A stretch of DNA of 57,270 nt from Actinomycetota bacterium (lineage in GTDB: Bacteria > Actinomycetota > Actinomycetes > Streptosporangiales > Streptosporangiaceae): the NCBI GenBank assembly GCA_027314515.1, contig DAHVAR010000186.1:1-57270 (forward strand). The letters run 5' to 3'. Each line of letters starts with the position of its first letter. The stretch's first letter is position 1. Shown here in pieces: positions 7,883 to 16,531 of this stretch. The position numbers were made by a program, and so were the translations under genes. Below the pieces are notes generated by a model. That model did no database searches, was not told the DNA's origin, and was given only the letters and a program-made list of their open reading frames with translations.

Positions 7883-9928
7883 TCAGGTGGCCGCCGCCGG
7901 CCACTGCTTCGCCACCATGGTCAGGACATCGTATTTGGCCACGGAGGCGCCGTGCTGGTTCGTGACGTCGGTGTCCCAGCGCACCTCGCCGTGCGCCGCG
8001 TCCTCGCGGGGGATGATCTGCTTGCAGGTCAGCGTCACCGTCAGCTCGTCGTCTGGGTAGACGGGCGTGAGGAACCGCAGGTTCTCCACGCCGTAGTTGG
8101 CCAGGACCGGCCCCGGATCGGGCTGCACGAAAAGCCCGGCCGCGAACGACAGCACCAGATAACCGTGCGCGACCCTGCCGTCGAAGAACGGGTTGGCCCG
8201 CGCTGCGGACTCGTCCATGTGCGCGTAGAAAGTGTCGCCAGTGAACTCGGCGAAGTGCTCGATGTCCTCGAGCGTCACCCGGCGCGGTCCGGCGACGACC
8301 GAGTCGCCGGGCTGGAGCGAGGACAGCGGCTTGCGGAACGGATGGTCGCCCTCAGTGTCTCGCCTCGCGCCAGGCACCCAGGTGCCGGTGACCGCCGACA
8401 GAATCCGCGGGCTGGCCTGGACCGCGGTGCGCTGCATGTAGTGCAGGACGCCGCGAACGCCGCCCATCTCCTCGCCGCCACCGGCTCGCCCCGGGCCGCC
8501 ATGCACTAGCGGCGGAAGCGGGGAGCCGTGACCGGTTGACTCGGCCGCGTCGTCATTGTCGAGTACCAGGAGCCGGCCATGCCAGGGGGCGACGCCGAGC
8601 ACGACGTCGCGGGCGAACTCCGCGTCCGCGGTGACGATCGAGCCCGCCAGGCTGCCCAGACCACGAGCGGCCAGGCTGATGACCTCGTCGGTGGATCCAT
8701 AGCCCATGATCGTGGCGACCGGGCCGAATGCCTCGATCTCGTGCGGCTCGGCCCGGCCTGCGTCGTCACTGCGCAGCAGCAGCGGCGAGATAAAGGCGCC
8801 CCGCTCTCCATCGGCACCGACGACGTCGACGTGCTCAGGATCACCGAATACCAGCCGGGCAGCGGCGAGCAGGCCCTTGACGCTGCGCCGTACCTCTTCC
8901 CGCTGTTCAAGGCTGGCCAGGGCCCCCATCCGGACGGTCTGCTCCGCCGGGCTGCCGACGATCACCTTGGCCAGCCGTTCGCTAGCGGCATCGGCAACCG
9001 GGCCGGCTAGCCCGGCCGGCACGAACGCCCGCCGGATCGCCGTGCACTTCTGTCCGGCCTTGACCGTCATCTCGTTTACTAGCTGCTTCACGTACAGGTC
9101 GAACTCTGCCGTGCCGGGCCCGGCGTCCGGGCCGAGGATCGAGCAGTTGAGTGAGTCGGCTTCGGCATTGAACCGGACCGCACGGCTGACGATGACCGGG
9201 TGCGTCCGCAGTTGACGGGCAGTCGCAGCCGACCCGGTAAATGACACCAGGTCTTGCTCGGTGAGATGGTCGAACAAATCACCGACGCTGCCGCACACCA
9301 GCTGGACCGAGCCAGCCGGGAGCAGCCCGGAATCCGCCATGAGCCGGACAAGCCGCTCGGTCAGGTAGGCGGTCTGGCTGGCCGGCTTGATCAGGCTCGG
9401 CACGCCTGCCAGGAACGCGGGCGCGAGCTTCTCCAGCGGCCCCCAAACCGGGAAGTTGAAGGCGTTGACCTGCACGGCAACGCCCCGCAGGGACGTCATG
9501 ATGTGCTGGCCGGCGAACTGGCCAGACTTGCCGAGCGGCTCGAGCCCGCCATCGATATAGACGTTGTCGTTGGGCAGCTCGCGCCGTGCCTTGCTGGCAT
9601 AGCCGAGCAGCACGCCGATACCACCGTCGACGTCGAATTTGGAATCGCCGAGGGTAGCGCCGGTCCGGGCGGACAGCGCGTACAGCCCATCACGGTGTTC
9701 GCGGAGGTAGGAACCCAGCGCCTTGAGCAGGCCGGCCCGCTGATGGAAGGTCAGCTCACGAAGCGCGGGCCCGCCGATGGCGCGCCCGTACTCGAGGGCC
9801 GCTGCCATATCCACGCCGACCGAGGAGATCCTGGCAACCTCGTCTCCGGTGACCGCGTCGAACACCGGACGCCCGTCGCCTTCCGGAGCCACCCAGTGCC
9901 CGCTCACATAGCTTCGCAGCAGCGCCAT
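7883..9928 (-). CDS. paaZ: Bifunctional oxepin-CoA hydrolase / 3-oxo-5,6-dehydrosuberyl-CoA semialdehyde dehydrogenase PaaZ
   Basis: PaaZ opens the oxepin-CoA ring made by PaaABCE/PaaG and oxidises the resulting aldehyde. Residues 1-520 form an aldehyde dehydrogenase with Glu256 (RFNAEADSLN) and Cys295 (AGQKCTA). Residues about 535-681 form a MaoC-type hydratase with FTGDTFYAH (Asp565, His570) and GRVAHGYLVLS. Starting at ATG 9928, with GAGGAG 6 nt upstream, gives 681 residues, the usual length of the family; two upstream in-frame starts (9952, 10033) look spurious. It diverges from the TetR gene across a shared operator. Confidence 0.95.
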   Translation of the reverse strand: MALLRSYVSGHWVAPEGDGRPVFDAVTGDEVARISSVGVDMAAALEYGRAIGGPALRELTFHQRAGLLKALGSYLREHRDGLYALSARTGATLGDSKFDVDGGIGVLLGYASKARRELPNDNVYIDGGLEPLGKSGQFAGQHIMTSLRGVAVQVNAFNFPVWGPLEKLAPAFLAGVPSLIKPASQTAYLTERLVRLMADSGLLPAGSVQLVCGSVGDLFDHLTEQDLVSFTGSAATARQLRTHPVIVSRAVRFNAEADSLNCSILGPDAGPGTAEFDLYVKQLVNEMTVKAGQKCTAIRRAFVPAGLAGPVADAASERLAKVIVGSPAEQTVRMGALASLEQREEVRRSVKGLLAAARLVFGDPEHVDVVGADGERGAFISPLLLRSDDAGRAEPHEIEAFGPVATIMGYGSTDEVISLAARGLGSLAGSIVTADAEFARDVVLGVAPWHGRLLVLDNDDAAESTGHGSPLPPLVHGGPGRAGGGEEMGGVRGVLHYMQRTAVQASPRILSAVTGTWVPGARRDTEGDHPFRKPLSSLQPGDSVVAGPRRVTLEDIEHFAEFTGDTFYAHMDESAARANPFFDGRVAHGYLVLSFAAGLFVQPDPGPVLANYGVENLRFLTPVYPDDELTVTLTCKQIIPREDAAHGEVRWDTDVTNQHGASVAKYDVLTMVAKQWPAAAT

Positions 9929-10028
9929 TGCTAGCTCCTCGCCTGTATTCATGCTGACCGGCAGCTCAGACAAACTGATTCTAGGGACCGGCCGCTGAGG
10001 ACGGAACGACAGCGCGCTTCCCCGATTA

Positions 10029-10056
10029 ACCAACCGGTCGTTCGGTGCATTACGTT
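10029..10056 (+). promoter_or_regulatory. PaaR-type operator and leaderless -10 of the TetR gene
   Basis: ACCGGTCGTTCGGT (10033-10046) fits ACCGnnCGnnCGGT exactly and repeats the core found at the paaA promoter. Directly after it, TACGTT (10051-10056) fits TANNNT and lies 6 nt before ATG 10063, as in leaderless genes. The operator would lie between -35 and -10 of the TetR gene and upstream of divergent paaZ. It could therefore control both. Confidence 0.75.
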
Positions 10057-10062
10057 GGCTTC

Positions 10063-10932
10063 ATGGCGCACAGCCCGGCCCGCAACGGCCACCGAGCGCC
10101 GCCCGGTGACGGCGCAGTCCTGGACGCCGGTATCGGCTCGGTCCAGGCGCCTGATACCAGCTCGGCCCGGCAGGCCGGCGCTGCTCCGCGCCGCGGCCGC
10201 CCCGGCTACGACCTGGAGTCCCTGCTCGCCGTGTCAGTTACCGTGTTCAACGAGCGGGGATACGACGGCACCAGCATGGAGGACCTGTCGCGCCGGCTCG
10301 GCATCGCCAAGTCCTCGATCTACCATCACGTCGATAGCAAGGAGGAGCTGCTGGCACTGGCGCTGGACCGGGCGCTGGACGGCTTGTTCTCGGTGGCCGA
10401 GCAGGTCACGGCCAGCAGCGGAGCGGCCATCGATCGGCTCGAGCAACTGGTCCGGGGCAGTGTCCAGGTGCTAGCCGGCCAACTGCCGTACGTCACCTTG
10501 CTGCTCCGCGCGCGCGGCAACACCAGCACCGAACGGGCGGCGCTGGGCCGGCGCCGCGAGTTCGACCAAATCGTGGCTGAGTTGGTCGCCGAAGCCGAGC
10601 GTGATGGCGACATCCGCCCCGACGTGGACCCGGCCATCACCGCACGGTTGCTGTTCGGCCTGGTCAACTCGCTCGTCGAGTGGTACCGGCCGGCCCTGCA
10701 CCCGACCACGCAAGCCGATCCGGCCATCCGCACCGCACCGGCCATCCGCGCCGCACCGACCACGCAGGCCGGACCGGCCACGCCCGGCGAGCTAGCGGAC
10801 GCGGTGTGCACGGTCGCGTTCGACGGGCTGCGCATCCGGGGCACCGCCGCAGCAGAGCCGAAGTCGCCGGGCCGCGACGCCACGACAGAACCCGCCACGA
10901 CCAGCACGGCCACAGGGGCGGTACCGCCGTGA
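10063..10932 (+). CDS. paaR: TetR-family regulator, probable PaaR
   Basis: The helix-turn-helix is clear at about residues 50-95 (NERGYDGTSMEDLSRRLGIAKSSIYHHVDSKEELL). The C-terminal ligand domain is of the PaaR/TetR_C type, and the ligand is probably phenylacetyl-CoA. The C-terminus has a repetitive Pro/Thr/Ala insertion (TTQADPAIRTAP and similar). ATG 10063 is preferred over the GTG at 10045 because that GTG lies inside the operator and a -10 element precedes the ATG. Divergence from paaZ and the shared operator at paaA support the name; ligand and targets are inferred. Confidence 0.8.
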   Translation: MAHSPARNGHRAPPGDGAVLDAGIGSVQAPDTSSARQAGAAPRRGRPGYDLESLLAVSVTVFNERGYDGTSMEDLSRRLGIAKSSIYHHVDSKEELLALALDRALDGLFSVAEQVTASSGAAIDRLEQLVRGSVQVLAGQLPYVTLLLRARGNTSTERAALGRRREFDQIVAELVAEAERDGDIRPDVDPAITARLLFGLVNSLVEWYRPALHPTTQADPAIRTAPAIRAAPTTQAGPATPGELADAVCTVAFDGLRIRGTAAAEPKSPGRDATTEPATTSTATGAVPP

Positions 10933-11432
10933 ACCTGATCAGCAGCGACGACCCGCGTCCGATCCTGCTCGTCGATGTCGACGGCGTGCTCAACCCATGG
11001 GAAGCGCACTCGTGCCCGGACGGTTTCGCGGAATACGAGTTCGTTCCGGGTGAGCGGGTCATCCTGTCACCAGCGCACGGGAAACTGCTGACGTCGCTGG
11101 CTGCTTGCTACGAGCTCGTCTGGGCCACCGCCTGGCAGCACAACGCGAACCGGTTCATCTGCCCGGTTCTCGCACTGCCGGCTCTTCCGGTCATCGAGTT
11201 CCCCCGCGATGGCCGTGACCTGCTGTTCCGCAAACTTCCGTCCGTACAGCAGGCAGTGGGCGAACGGCCGTGCGCCTGGATCGACGACGTGCACCTGCCA
11301 GATCATTACGAGTGGGCGGCCACCCGCGCGGTGCCGACGCTGATCATCGACATCGACCCGGCCGAGGGCCTCACCAGCGCAGTAGCCGAACGGCTCGCAC
11401 AGTGGGCCGCCATGCTCGCTGACGAGGCCTGA
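10929..11432 (+). CDS. HAD-like domain protein of unknown substrate
   Basis: The 167-residue product has an N-terminal HAD-type motif (ILLVDVDGVLNPW), then ELVWATAWQHNAN, and a late acidic motif (CAWIDDVHLPDHYEW). This suits a small phosphatase-like HAD fold. The GTG start overlaps the TetR stop by 4 bp (GTGA), so the two are translationally coupled. Similar small HAD proteins are widespread in actinomycetes without assigned function. A link to phenylacetate catabolism is suggested only by position. Confidence 0.75.
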   Translation: MNLISSDDPRPILLVDVDGVLNPWEAHSCPDGFAEYEFVPGERVILSPAHGKLLTSLAACYELVWATAWQHNANRFICPVLALPALPVIEFPRDGRDLLFRKLPSVQQAVGERPCAWIDDVHLPDHYEWAATRAVPTLIIDIDPAEGLTSAVAERLAQWAAMLADEA

Positions 11433-11505
11433 CCCGGCTGGCACGCGGCTGATCGCTACGGCACCACCGCAACATGAATCGCACCATTCACCAAGGGAAC
11501 GGGCA

Positions 11506-12321
11506 GTGACCAACAGCAGCAGCAATGCCAGCACGCAGCCGACTGGCGACATGTTCGCGCTCTCCGGCAAGGCCGCAGTCGTCACCGGCGGATCGCGCGG
11601 GATTGGTGCGATGATCGCGCGCGGCCTGGTTCAGGCCGGCTGCCGCGTCTACATCACGGCCCGTAAGGCGGAAGCGTGTAATGCCAGAGCGGCCGAGCTG
11701 GCGGCGTTCGGCGAGTGCATCTCGGTGCCGCTGGACCTGGCCGTGCCCGGTTCGGCCGACAAGCTCGTTGCCGCCGTCTCAGAGCGTGAGAGCCAGCTGC
11801 ACATTTTGGTTAACAACGCCGGGGCGACCTGGGGCGCCCCGCTGACTGAGTACCCGCTGGAGGCCTTCGACAAGGTCCTTAACATCAACGTCAAAGCATT
11901 GTTCGAGGTCACCGTGCGGTGCCTGCCGCTGCTGCGCGCGGCGGCCAGCCCGCAGGATCCGGCCCGGGTAATCAACATCGGGTCGATCGACGGACTGCGG
12001 GTGCCGGCCATGGAGAGCTACGCCTACAGCACGAGCAAGGCCGGCGTGCACATGCTGACCCGGCACCTGGCCAGCGCGCTGGCCGCCGAGTCGATCACCG
12101 TCAACGCGATCGCGCCCGGCCCGTTCGACAGCAAGATGATGGCGTTCGCACTCGATGACCCTCAGACTCGCGCTGCCGTCGCGGCCAGGGTGCCGCTCGG
12201 CCGGATCGGCGAGCCCGACGACATGGCGGGCACAGCAATCTTCCTGGCCTCACGGGCCGGGCGGTATCTCACTGGCGCGGTCATACCGGTCGACGGTGGG
12301 TTGTCCACGATCCACGGCTAG
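11506..12321 (+). CDS. Short-chain dehydrogenase/reductase
   Basis: A classical NAD(P)-dependent SDR of 271 residues. It shows the cofactor motif TGGSRGIG near residue 27, NNAG near 100, a catalytic Ser in NIGSIDG and YSTSK as the Tyr-x3-Lys pair. The C-terminus ends with the common PVDGGLSTIHG. GTG 11506 follows a weak aagggaac site. Its orientation (+) differs from the downstream hydrolase and dehydrogenases, so it is probably a separate unit. Substrate cannot be told; a hydroxyacyl-CoA, hydroxysteroid or other alcohol is possible. Confidence 0.88.
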   Translation: MTNSSSNASTQPTGDMFALSGKAAVVTGGSRGIGAMIARGLVQAGCRVYITARKAEACNARAAELAAFGECISVPLDLAVPGSADKLVAAVSERESQLHILVNNAGATWGAPLTEYPLEAFDKVLNINVKALFEVTVRCLPLLRAAASPQDPARVINIGSIDGLRVPAMESYAYSTSKAGVHMLTRHLASALAAESITVNAIAPGPFDSKMMAFALDDPQTRAAVAARVPLGRIGEPDDMAGTAIFLASRAGRYLTGAVIPVDGGLSTIHG

Positions 12322-12363
12322 CCGGGCCGACGCTTCGCGACCGCTTCCGGCGAGCTCCGTCGG

Positions 12364-13278
12364 CTAGTCGATGAAGTCCCGCAGGGCGGCGCTGACCAGG
12401 TCCGGGGCTTCTTCGGGCAGGAAGTGCCCGGCCGGCACCGGCTGGCCGCGGACATCGGAGGCATACTGCTGCCAGATGGCAGCCGGGTCGCAGTCAGCCC
12501 CTGCCGGGCCCTGCGTCCCCCACAGCACCTGGACCGGACATTCGATCTTGTGCCCGGCGGCAAAGGCCTCGTCGTCGTGCACCAGGTCGACACCCAGCGC
12601 CGAGCGGTAGTCAGCGCAGGAGGCCGCTACCGTCCTAGGGTCACGGAAGCAGCGCACGTAGTCCTGCATCACCTCGGGCTCGATACTCGCGCCCTCGCCG
12701 ATGAGCTGGCCCATCAGGCCATGGACCCAGAAGCCGGGATCGCTGGAGATCATGCGCTCTGGTATGCCATTGCCGCTGGCCAGAAAGAACCAGTGGTAAT
12801 TGGCCAAGGTCGCGGCCGGCGTCATGGTACGCAGGACATGCCTGGCCGGCAGGATGTCCAGAACAGCAAATCTGGTGACCGCATCCGGATCGTCCAGGAT
12901 AAGCCGATGCCCGACGCAGGCGCCGCGGTCGTGGCTGACGAGCTGGAAATGCCAGAAGCCGAGCTCGCGCATGAGTCGCACCTGGTCGCGCGCCATGGAC
13001 CGCTTGGAATAGACCAGGCCGGCGAGGTCCGGCGTCGGCTTATCGGAATTGCCGTAGCCGCGCAGGTCGGCCAGAACCACCGTGTGGTCCTGGGCGAGGC
13101 TACCGGCGACGTCCCGCCAGACGAGGTGATTTTCCGGGTAACCGTGCAGGAAGAGCAGCGGAGAGCCCGCCCCGCTGACCGCATAGCTAATGCTGACGCC
13201 GTCGACCTGCATCTGCCGGTATTCGAAGCCGGGCAGAAGCAACGGGGAAACGGCAGGACCGTCAGCCATTGCACCCAT
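12364..13278 (-). CDS. Alpha/beta hydrolase, haloacetate dehalogenase-like
   Basis: The 304-residue protein has HGYPENHLVWRD, DLRGYGNSDKP, the nucleophile motif SHDRGACVGHR (Asp near 117), an HW pair in NYHWFFLAS and the catalytic His in AGHFLPEE. HW is the halide-binding pair in fluoroacetate dehalogenases. One of the two Arg that bind the carboxylate in those enzymes (the fourth residue after the nucleophile Asp) is Cys here, so haloacetate may not be the substrate; an epoxide or ester is possible. ATG 13278 has GGAG 7 nt upstream. It lies downstream of the two acyl-CoA dehydrogenases on the same strand. Confidence 0.82.
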   Translation of the reverse strand: MGAMADGPAVSPLLLPGFEYRQMQVDGVSISYAVSGAGSPLLFLHGYPENHLVWRDVAGSLAQDHTVVLADLRGYGNSDKPTPDLAGLVYSKRSMARDQVRLMRELGFWHFQLVSHDRGACVGHRLILDDPDAVTRFAVLDILPARHVLRTMTPAATLANYHWFFLASGNGIPERMISSDPGFWVHGLMGQLIGEGASIEPEVMQDYVRCFRDPRTVAASCADYRSALGVDLVHDDEAFAAGHKIECPVQVLWGTQGPAGADCDPAAIWQQYASDVRGQPVPAGHFLPEEAPDLVSAALRDFID

Positions 13279-13380
13279 CACGTTGCTCCGCAACAGCCAT
13301 ACCACCCAACCCGGTAGATCAAGCCTGCGACTGGTCCGAGTCGATCGCCTCGGTCCCGCGAAACGACGAAGCAGGGGATA

Positions 13381-14586
13381 TCAGAACAAGTCGGGAACGG
13401 GCAGCACCGTGCCCACCACCAGCGTCCCTACCCCGTCGCCTGGTAACCGACACCGAACCGAAGGCGCACTCGGCTGACCTGCCAGAGCGGCTCCAATCGT
13501 GCGAAGCTGCGCGGTCGCACCGCCGAGCGCGAACTCGTTGTGGATGGCTGCCGCGAAGTAGCGGTGCACTCCGGCGTCCATGTCGATGCCGACGCCGCCG
13601 TGCACGTGCACCGCGGCGTGCGCGACCCGGTGCCCGCCCTCGGCTGCCCAGAATTTGGCCGTGGCTATCTCGGTCTGCGCGGGCAACCCGGTCGCTAGCC
13701 GCCAGGCCGCCTGCCACAGCGTGAGCCGGATGCCCTCCACGTCGATATAGCTGTCGGCCAGCCGCTGCGAAACGGCCTGGAAGCTGCCGATCGGCTTGCC
13801 GAACTGCTCGCGGCTGCGCGCATAGGCAGCCGTCAGCTCAAGTGCGCGCTCGGTCGCGCCGAGTTGCAGCGCGCACAGGCCCACGGTCGCCCGCGCCTGG
13901 AGCCAGCCGGCGATGTCACGGCCCGCCGCGACGCTGCCGAGGATGCGATCGTCCGGCACGGCCACGCCGGCGAGCTCGACCCAGGCGGTGGCGTCACCGC
14001 CGGTGACCTGCTGCGACCGCACCGTCAGGCCCGCGTCACCGGAGGTGACGAGGAAGACCGCCACGCCGGACGGCGTACTTGCCGGAACGAGCAGCACATC
14101 GGCCGCTGTTCCGGCCAGGACGCAGGTCTTGGTGCCGGTCAGCGTCCAGCCGCCAGCGGACCGGTGCGCCGTGGTAGCCGGGGCGCACGAGTCCTGGCTG
14201 GCGTCCTCGGCCAGCGCAGCCGTCAGGATCACCGTGCCCTGAGCAGCGGGCCTGGCCCAGCGCTCCACCTGGCCGGCGTCGCCGAACTCGGCGAGCGCCG
14301 CCGCGCCGAGCACGATCGAGGAGAGGTAGGGAACCGGCGCCACCGTCCTGCCTATCTCGGCCAGCACGGTGCACTGCTCCAGCAGGCCGTACCCGGCTCC
14401 GCCGGCCGCTTCGGGCAGCGCCGCCGCCAGGACGCCAGCCATCGCGAGCTCGGACCACAGGGCGCGGTCGAACCGCATACCGGTGGCCTCGATCTCCGCC
14501 AGCCGCTCCGGCGTCACCCGGTCGGTCAGGATCTGGCGGGTCAGCGCGCCGAGTTCGTCCTGAGCCGGCGTTGCCGAGAAGTCCAT
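13381..14586 (-). CDS. Acyl-CoA dehydrogenase, FadE27/FadE28-like partner subunit
   Basis: The 401-residue flavoprotein-family member starts MDFSATPAQDEL and carries family segments such as LPEAAGGAGYGLLEQ, LTGTKTCVLAGTAADVLL and HVHGGVGIDMDAGVHRYF. It lies 72 nt after another acyl-CoA dehydrogenase. Such pairs in actinomycetes form alpha2beta2 enzymes that act on steroid side-chain CoA esters (ChsE type), where one subunit supplies the catalytic base. The KstR-type box before the upstream gene supports a steroid substrate. The exact chain length acted on cannot be read from sequence. Confidence 0.88.
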   Translation of the reverse strand: MDFSATPAQDELGALTRQILTDRVTPERLAEIEATGMRFDRALWSELAMAGVLAAALPEAAGGAGYGLLEQCTVLAEIGRTVAPVPYLSSIVLGAAALAEFGDAGQVERWARPAAQGTVILTAALAEDASQDSCAPATTAHRSAGGWTLTGTKTCVLAGTAADVLLVPASTPSGVAVFLVTSGDAGLTVRSQQVTGGDATAWVELAGVAVPDDRILGSVAAGRDIAGWLQARATVGLCALQLGATERALELTAAYARSREQFGKPIGSFQAVSQRLADSYIDVEGIRLTLWQAAWRLATGLPAQTEIATAKFWAAEGGHRVAHAAVHVHGGVGIDMDAGVHRYFAAAIHNEFALGGATAQLRTIGAALAGQPSAPSVRCRLPGDGVGTLVVGTVLPVPDLF

Positions 14587-14658
14587 CGCTACCCCTCGCG
14601 GTCAGTGTGACGGTACCGGTCTTGACCGATGCTGACTTGATGACGTGATGCGGCGGCG

Positions 14659-15837
14659 TTACCGCCGGCTGAGCGGCAGGCCGAGCGCGGCGGCGCCGAT
14701 GATGTCCCGCTGGACCTCGTTGGTACCGCCGCCGAAGGTGAGGATCAGGGCAGAGCGCTGCATTCGCTCGATCCGGCCGGCCAGCAGAGCGCCAGGCGAG
14801 CCGGCCCGGACTTCGGCGCCCGGCCCGAGGACTTCCAGCAACAGGCGGCAGGCCTCGATGGTCAGCTCGGTTCCGTACACCTTCGTCGCGGAGGCGACCG
14901 CCGGGCCGGGCGAGCCCGCCGCCGCCGCGATCCGCCAGTTGACCAGCTTGAGGAATTCGGCCTTGGCATGAACCCGGGCCAGATTGAGCTGAACCCACTC
15001 CTCGTCGATGACGCGGCGGCCGTCAGCCAGTTTGGCCGACCTGGCCCAGTCGGTTACCGCCGCGAGCGCTGACTGCACCGGAGCGGCAGACGTCAGCGCC
15101 ACCCTCTCGTGGTTGAGCTGGTTGGTGATAAGCGGCCAGCCCTTGTTCTCCTCGCCGACGAGATTGCCCGCGGGCACCCGGACATCGGAGTAGTAGGTCG
15201 CACTGGTGGTCACGCCGGCCAGCGTGCGGACCGGCGTCCAGGAGAAGCCTTCCGCGTCAGCCGACACGATGATGATCGACAGGCCCTTGTGCCGGGGCTC
15301 GTCCGGATCGGTGCGGCAGGCCAGCCAGACGTAATCGGCGTACTGGATCAGGCTGGTCCACATCTTCTGGCCGCTGATCACGTAACTGTCGCCGTCGCGC
15401 ACGGCCCGCGTCCGCAACGACGCCAGATCCGTGCCCGCGCCCGGCTCGGAATAGCCGATCGAGAAATGCAGTTCGCCGGCTGCGATCGCGGGCAGGAAGC
15501 GCTGCTTCTGCTCTGGCGTGCCGAAGCGCATGATCGTCGGGCCGACCGTGTTGATCGTGAGGAACGGCACCGGCACTCCGGCGATCGCCGCCTCGTCGGT
15601 GAAGATCAGCTGGTCGATAACCGAACGATCCTGACCGCCGTACTCGGCCGGCCAGCCGATGGCCAGCCACCCGTCCCGGCCGAGCTGGCGGACGACCTGC
15701 CGGTAGGCGTCGCCGTCACCGTACTCGCCGCTCGGGCCGCCAAGCGCCGCGCGGAGTTCAGGGGTCATCAGATCGGCGAAATAATCCCGCAGCCGCTGGC
15801 GAAGCTGATCCTGCTCAACAGTGAAGCCGATGTGCAT
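14659..15837 (-). CDS. Acyl-CoA dehydrogenase, FadE26/FadE29-like subunit
   Basis: The 392-residue protein has GWPAEYGGQDRSVIDQ, IGYSEPGAGTDLASL (flavin/substrate loop), ISGQKMWTS and FGGGTNEVQRDIIGAAALG at the C-terminus, all characteristic of the FadE26/29 branch. It probably forms a heteromer with the next gene and desaturates a steroid side-chain acyl-CoA. It is the first gene of the run, and the palindrome TAGAACGCGTTCTA lies 20 nt before its start. Assignment to the family is firm; the steroid role rests on the pairing and the operator. Confidence 0.9.
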   Translation of the reverse strand: MHIGFTVEQDQLRQRLRDYFADLMTPELRAALGGPSGEYGDGDAYRQVVRQLGRDGWLAIGWPAEYGGQDRSVIDQLIFTDEAAIAGVPVPFLTINTVGPTIMRFGTPEQKQRFLPAIAAGELHFSIGYSEPGAGTDLASLRTRAVRDGDSYVISGQKMWTSLIQYADYVWLACRTDPDEPRHKGLSIIIVSADAEGFSWTPVRTLAGVTTSATYYSDVRVPAGNLVGEENKGWPLITNQLNHERVALTSAAPVQSALAAVTDWARSAKLADGRRVIDEEWVQLNLARVHAKAEFLKLVNWRIAAAAGSPGPAVASATKVYGTELTIEACRLLLEVLGPGAEVRAGSPGALLAGRIERMQRSALILTFGGGTNEVQRDIIGAAALGLPLSRR

Positions 15838-15857
15838 TCAGTCCCCTGCGGCTCGGC

Positions 15858-15871
15858 TAGAACGCGTTCTA
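15858..15871. promoter_or_regulatory. KstR-type operator, perfect palindrome
   Basis: TAGAACGCGTTCTA is a perfect 14-bp palindrome and fits the KstR consensus TnnAACnnGTTnnA at every fixed position. It lies between the start of the acyl-CoA dehydrogenase gene (15837) and the end of the next upstream gene (15917), where a promoter is expected. In mycobacteria and rhodococci KstR represses cholesterol side-chain genes and is released by steroid-CoA. Confidence 0.85.
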
Positions 15872-15916
15872 CCCAATGCTAACGGACCCGTACAAGACCG
15901 GGCCGGCTTCCTCAGC

Positions 15917-16531
15917 TCATCGGTTGCGACCCAGCCACAACGGGATCGTCAGGCCGGTCGCGATGACCGCGGCCGTGGCTGCGATGACCCGGATGACCGG
16001 CGACAGGACCCCGCCGTGCAGAGCCGGCAGCTCAGCCACACCGACGGCCAGGGCGGCAAGGCCGAACCCCGCCGCGATCAGCGGCAGTTGGGCGCGCAGC
16101 ACGCCGGCTCCGGCATGAGTCTCGGCCAGGTGCACAGCCAGCAGGTAGCCGAGCAGCGGCAGGCCGAGCAGGCCGGTATGCCAGGGCCGGGATCTGTGCA
16201 GGACCTCGAGCAGCAGCACTGCTACCGCCATCGCCTGCGCCCACGGCAGGCCGCGCACGATCGTCAGCAGGTACTCGGCAGTCCGGTGAACCAGCGAGCC
16301 GAGCGCCGCTTCGCTCGGCCTGCCGCCCCCCACCAGCAGCCGGATCACGCTGAGGGCGCCGCAACCGATCGCGAATGGCAACACCACGCTGGTGCCGCCC
16401 GCGCCGCCGGACAGGGGCAGGGCAGCCCAGCCCACCGAAACGCCGGCCAGCAGGGCCACGGAGGCGATCGTGCGCCAGCGGCGCGGCGCCGCGATCACCC
16501 GGCTGTCAGCCTGGTGCGGGCTCGCGATCAC
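15917..16531 (-). CDS. Integral membrane protein of the DUF58 operon
   Basis: The 204-residue product has about six hydrophobic segments (for example ASVALLAGVSVGWAALPL, FAIGCGALSVIRLLV, AVAVLLLEVL and VIAATAAVIATGLTIPL) and no recognisable catalytic motif. The GTG at 16531 forms a GTGA overlap with the DUF58 stop, which decides the start; longer frames upstream are shadow of DUF58. It closes the DUF4129-DUF58 operon. Function unknown. Confidence 0.72.
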   Translation of the reverse strand: MIASPHQADSRVIAAPRRWRTIASVALLAGVSVGWAALPLSGGAGGTSVVLPFAIGCGALSVIRLLVGGGRPSEAALGSLVHRTAEYLLTIVRGLPWAQAMAVAVLLLEVLHRSRPWHTGLLGLPLLGYLLAVHLAETHAGAGVLRAQLPLIAAGFGLAALAVGVAELPALHGGVLSPVIRVIAATAAVIATGLTIPLWLGRNR

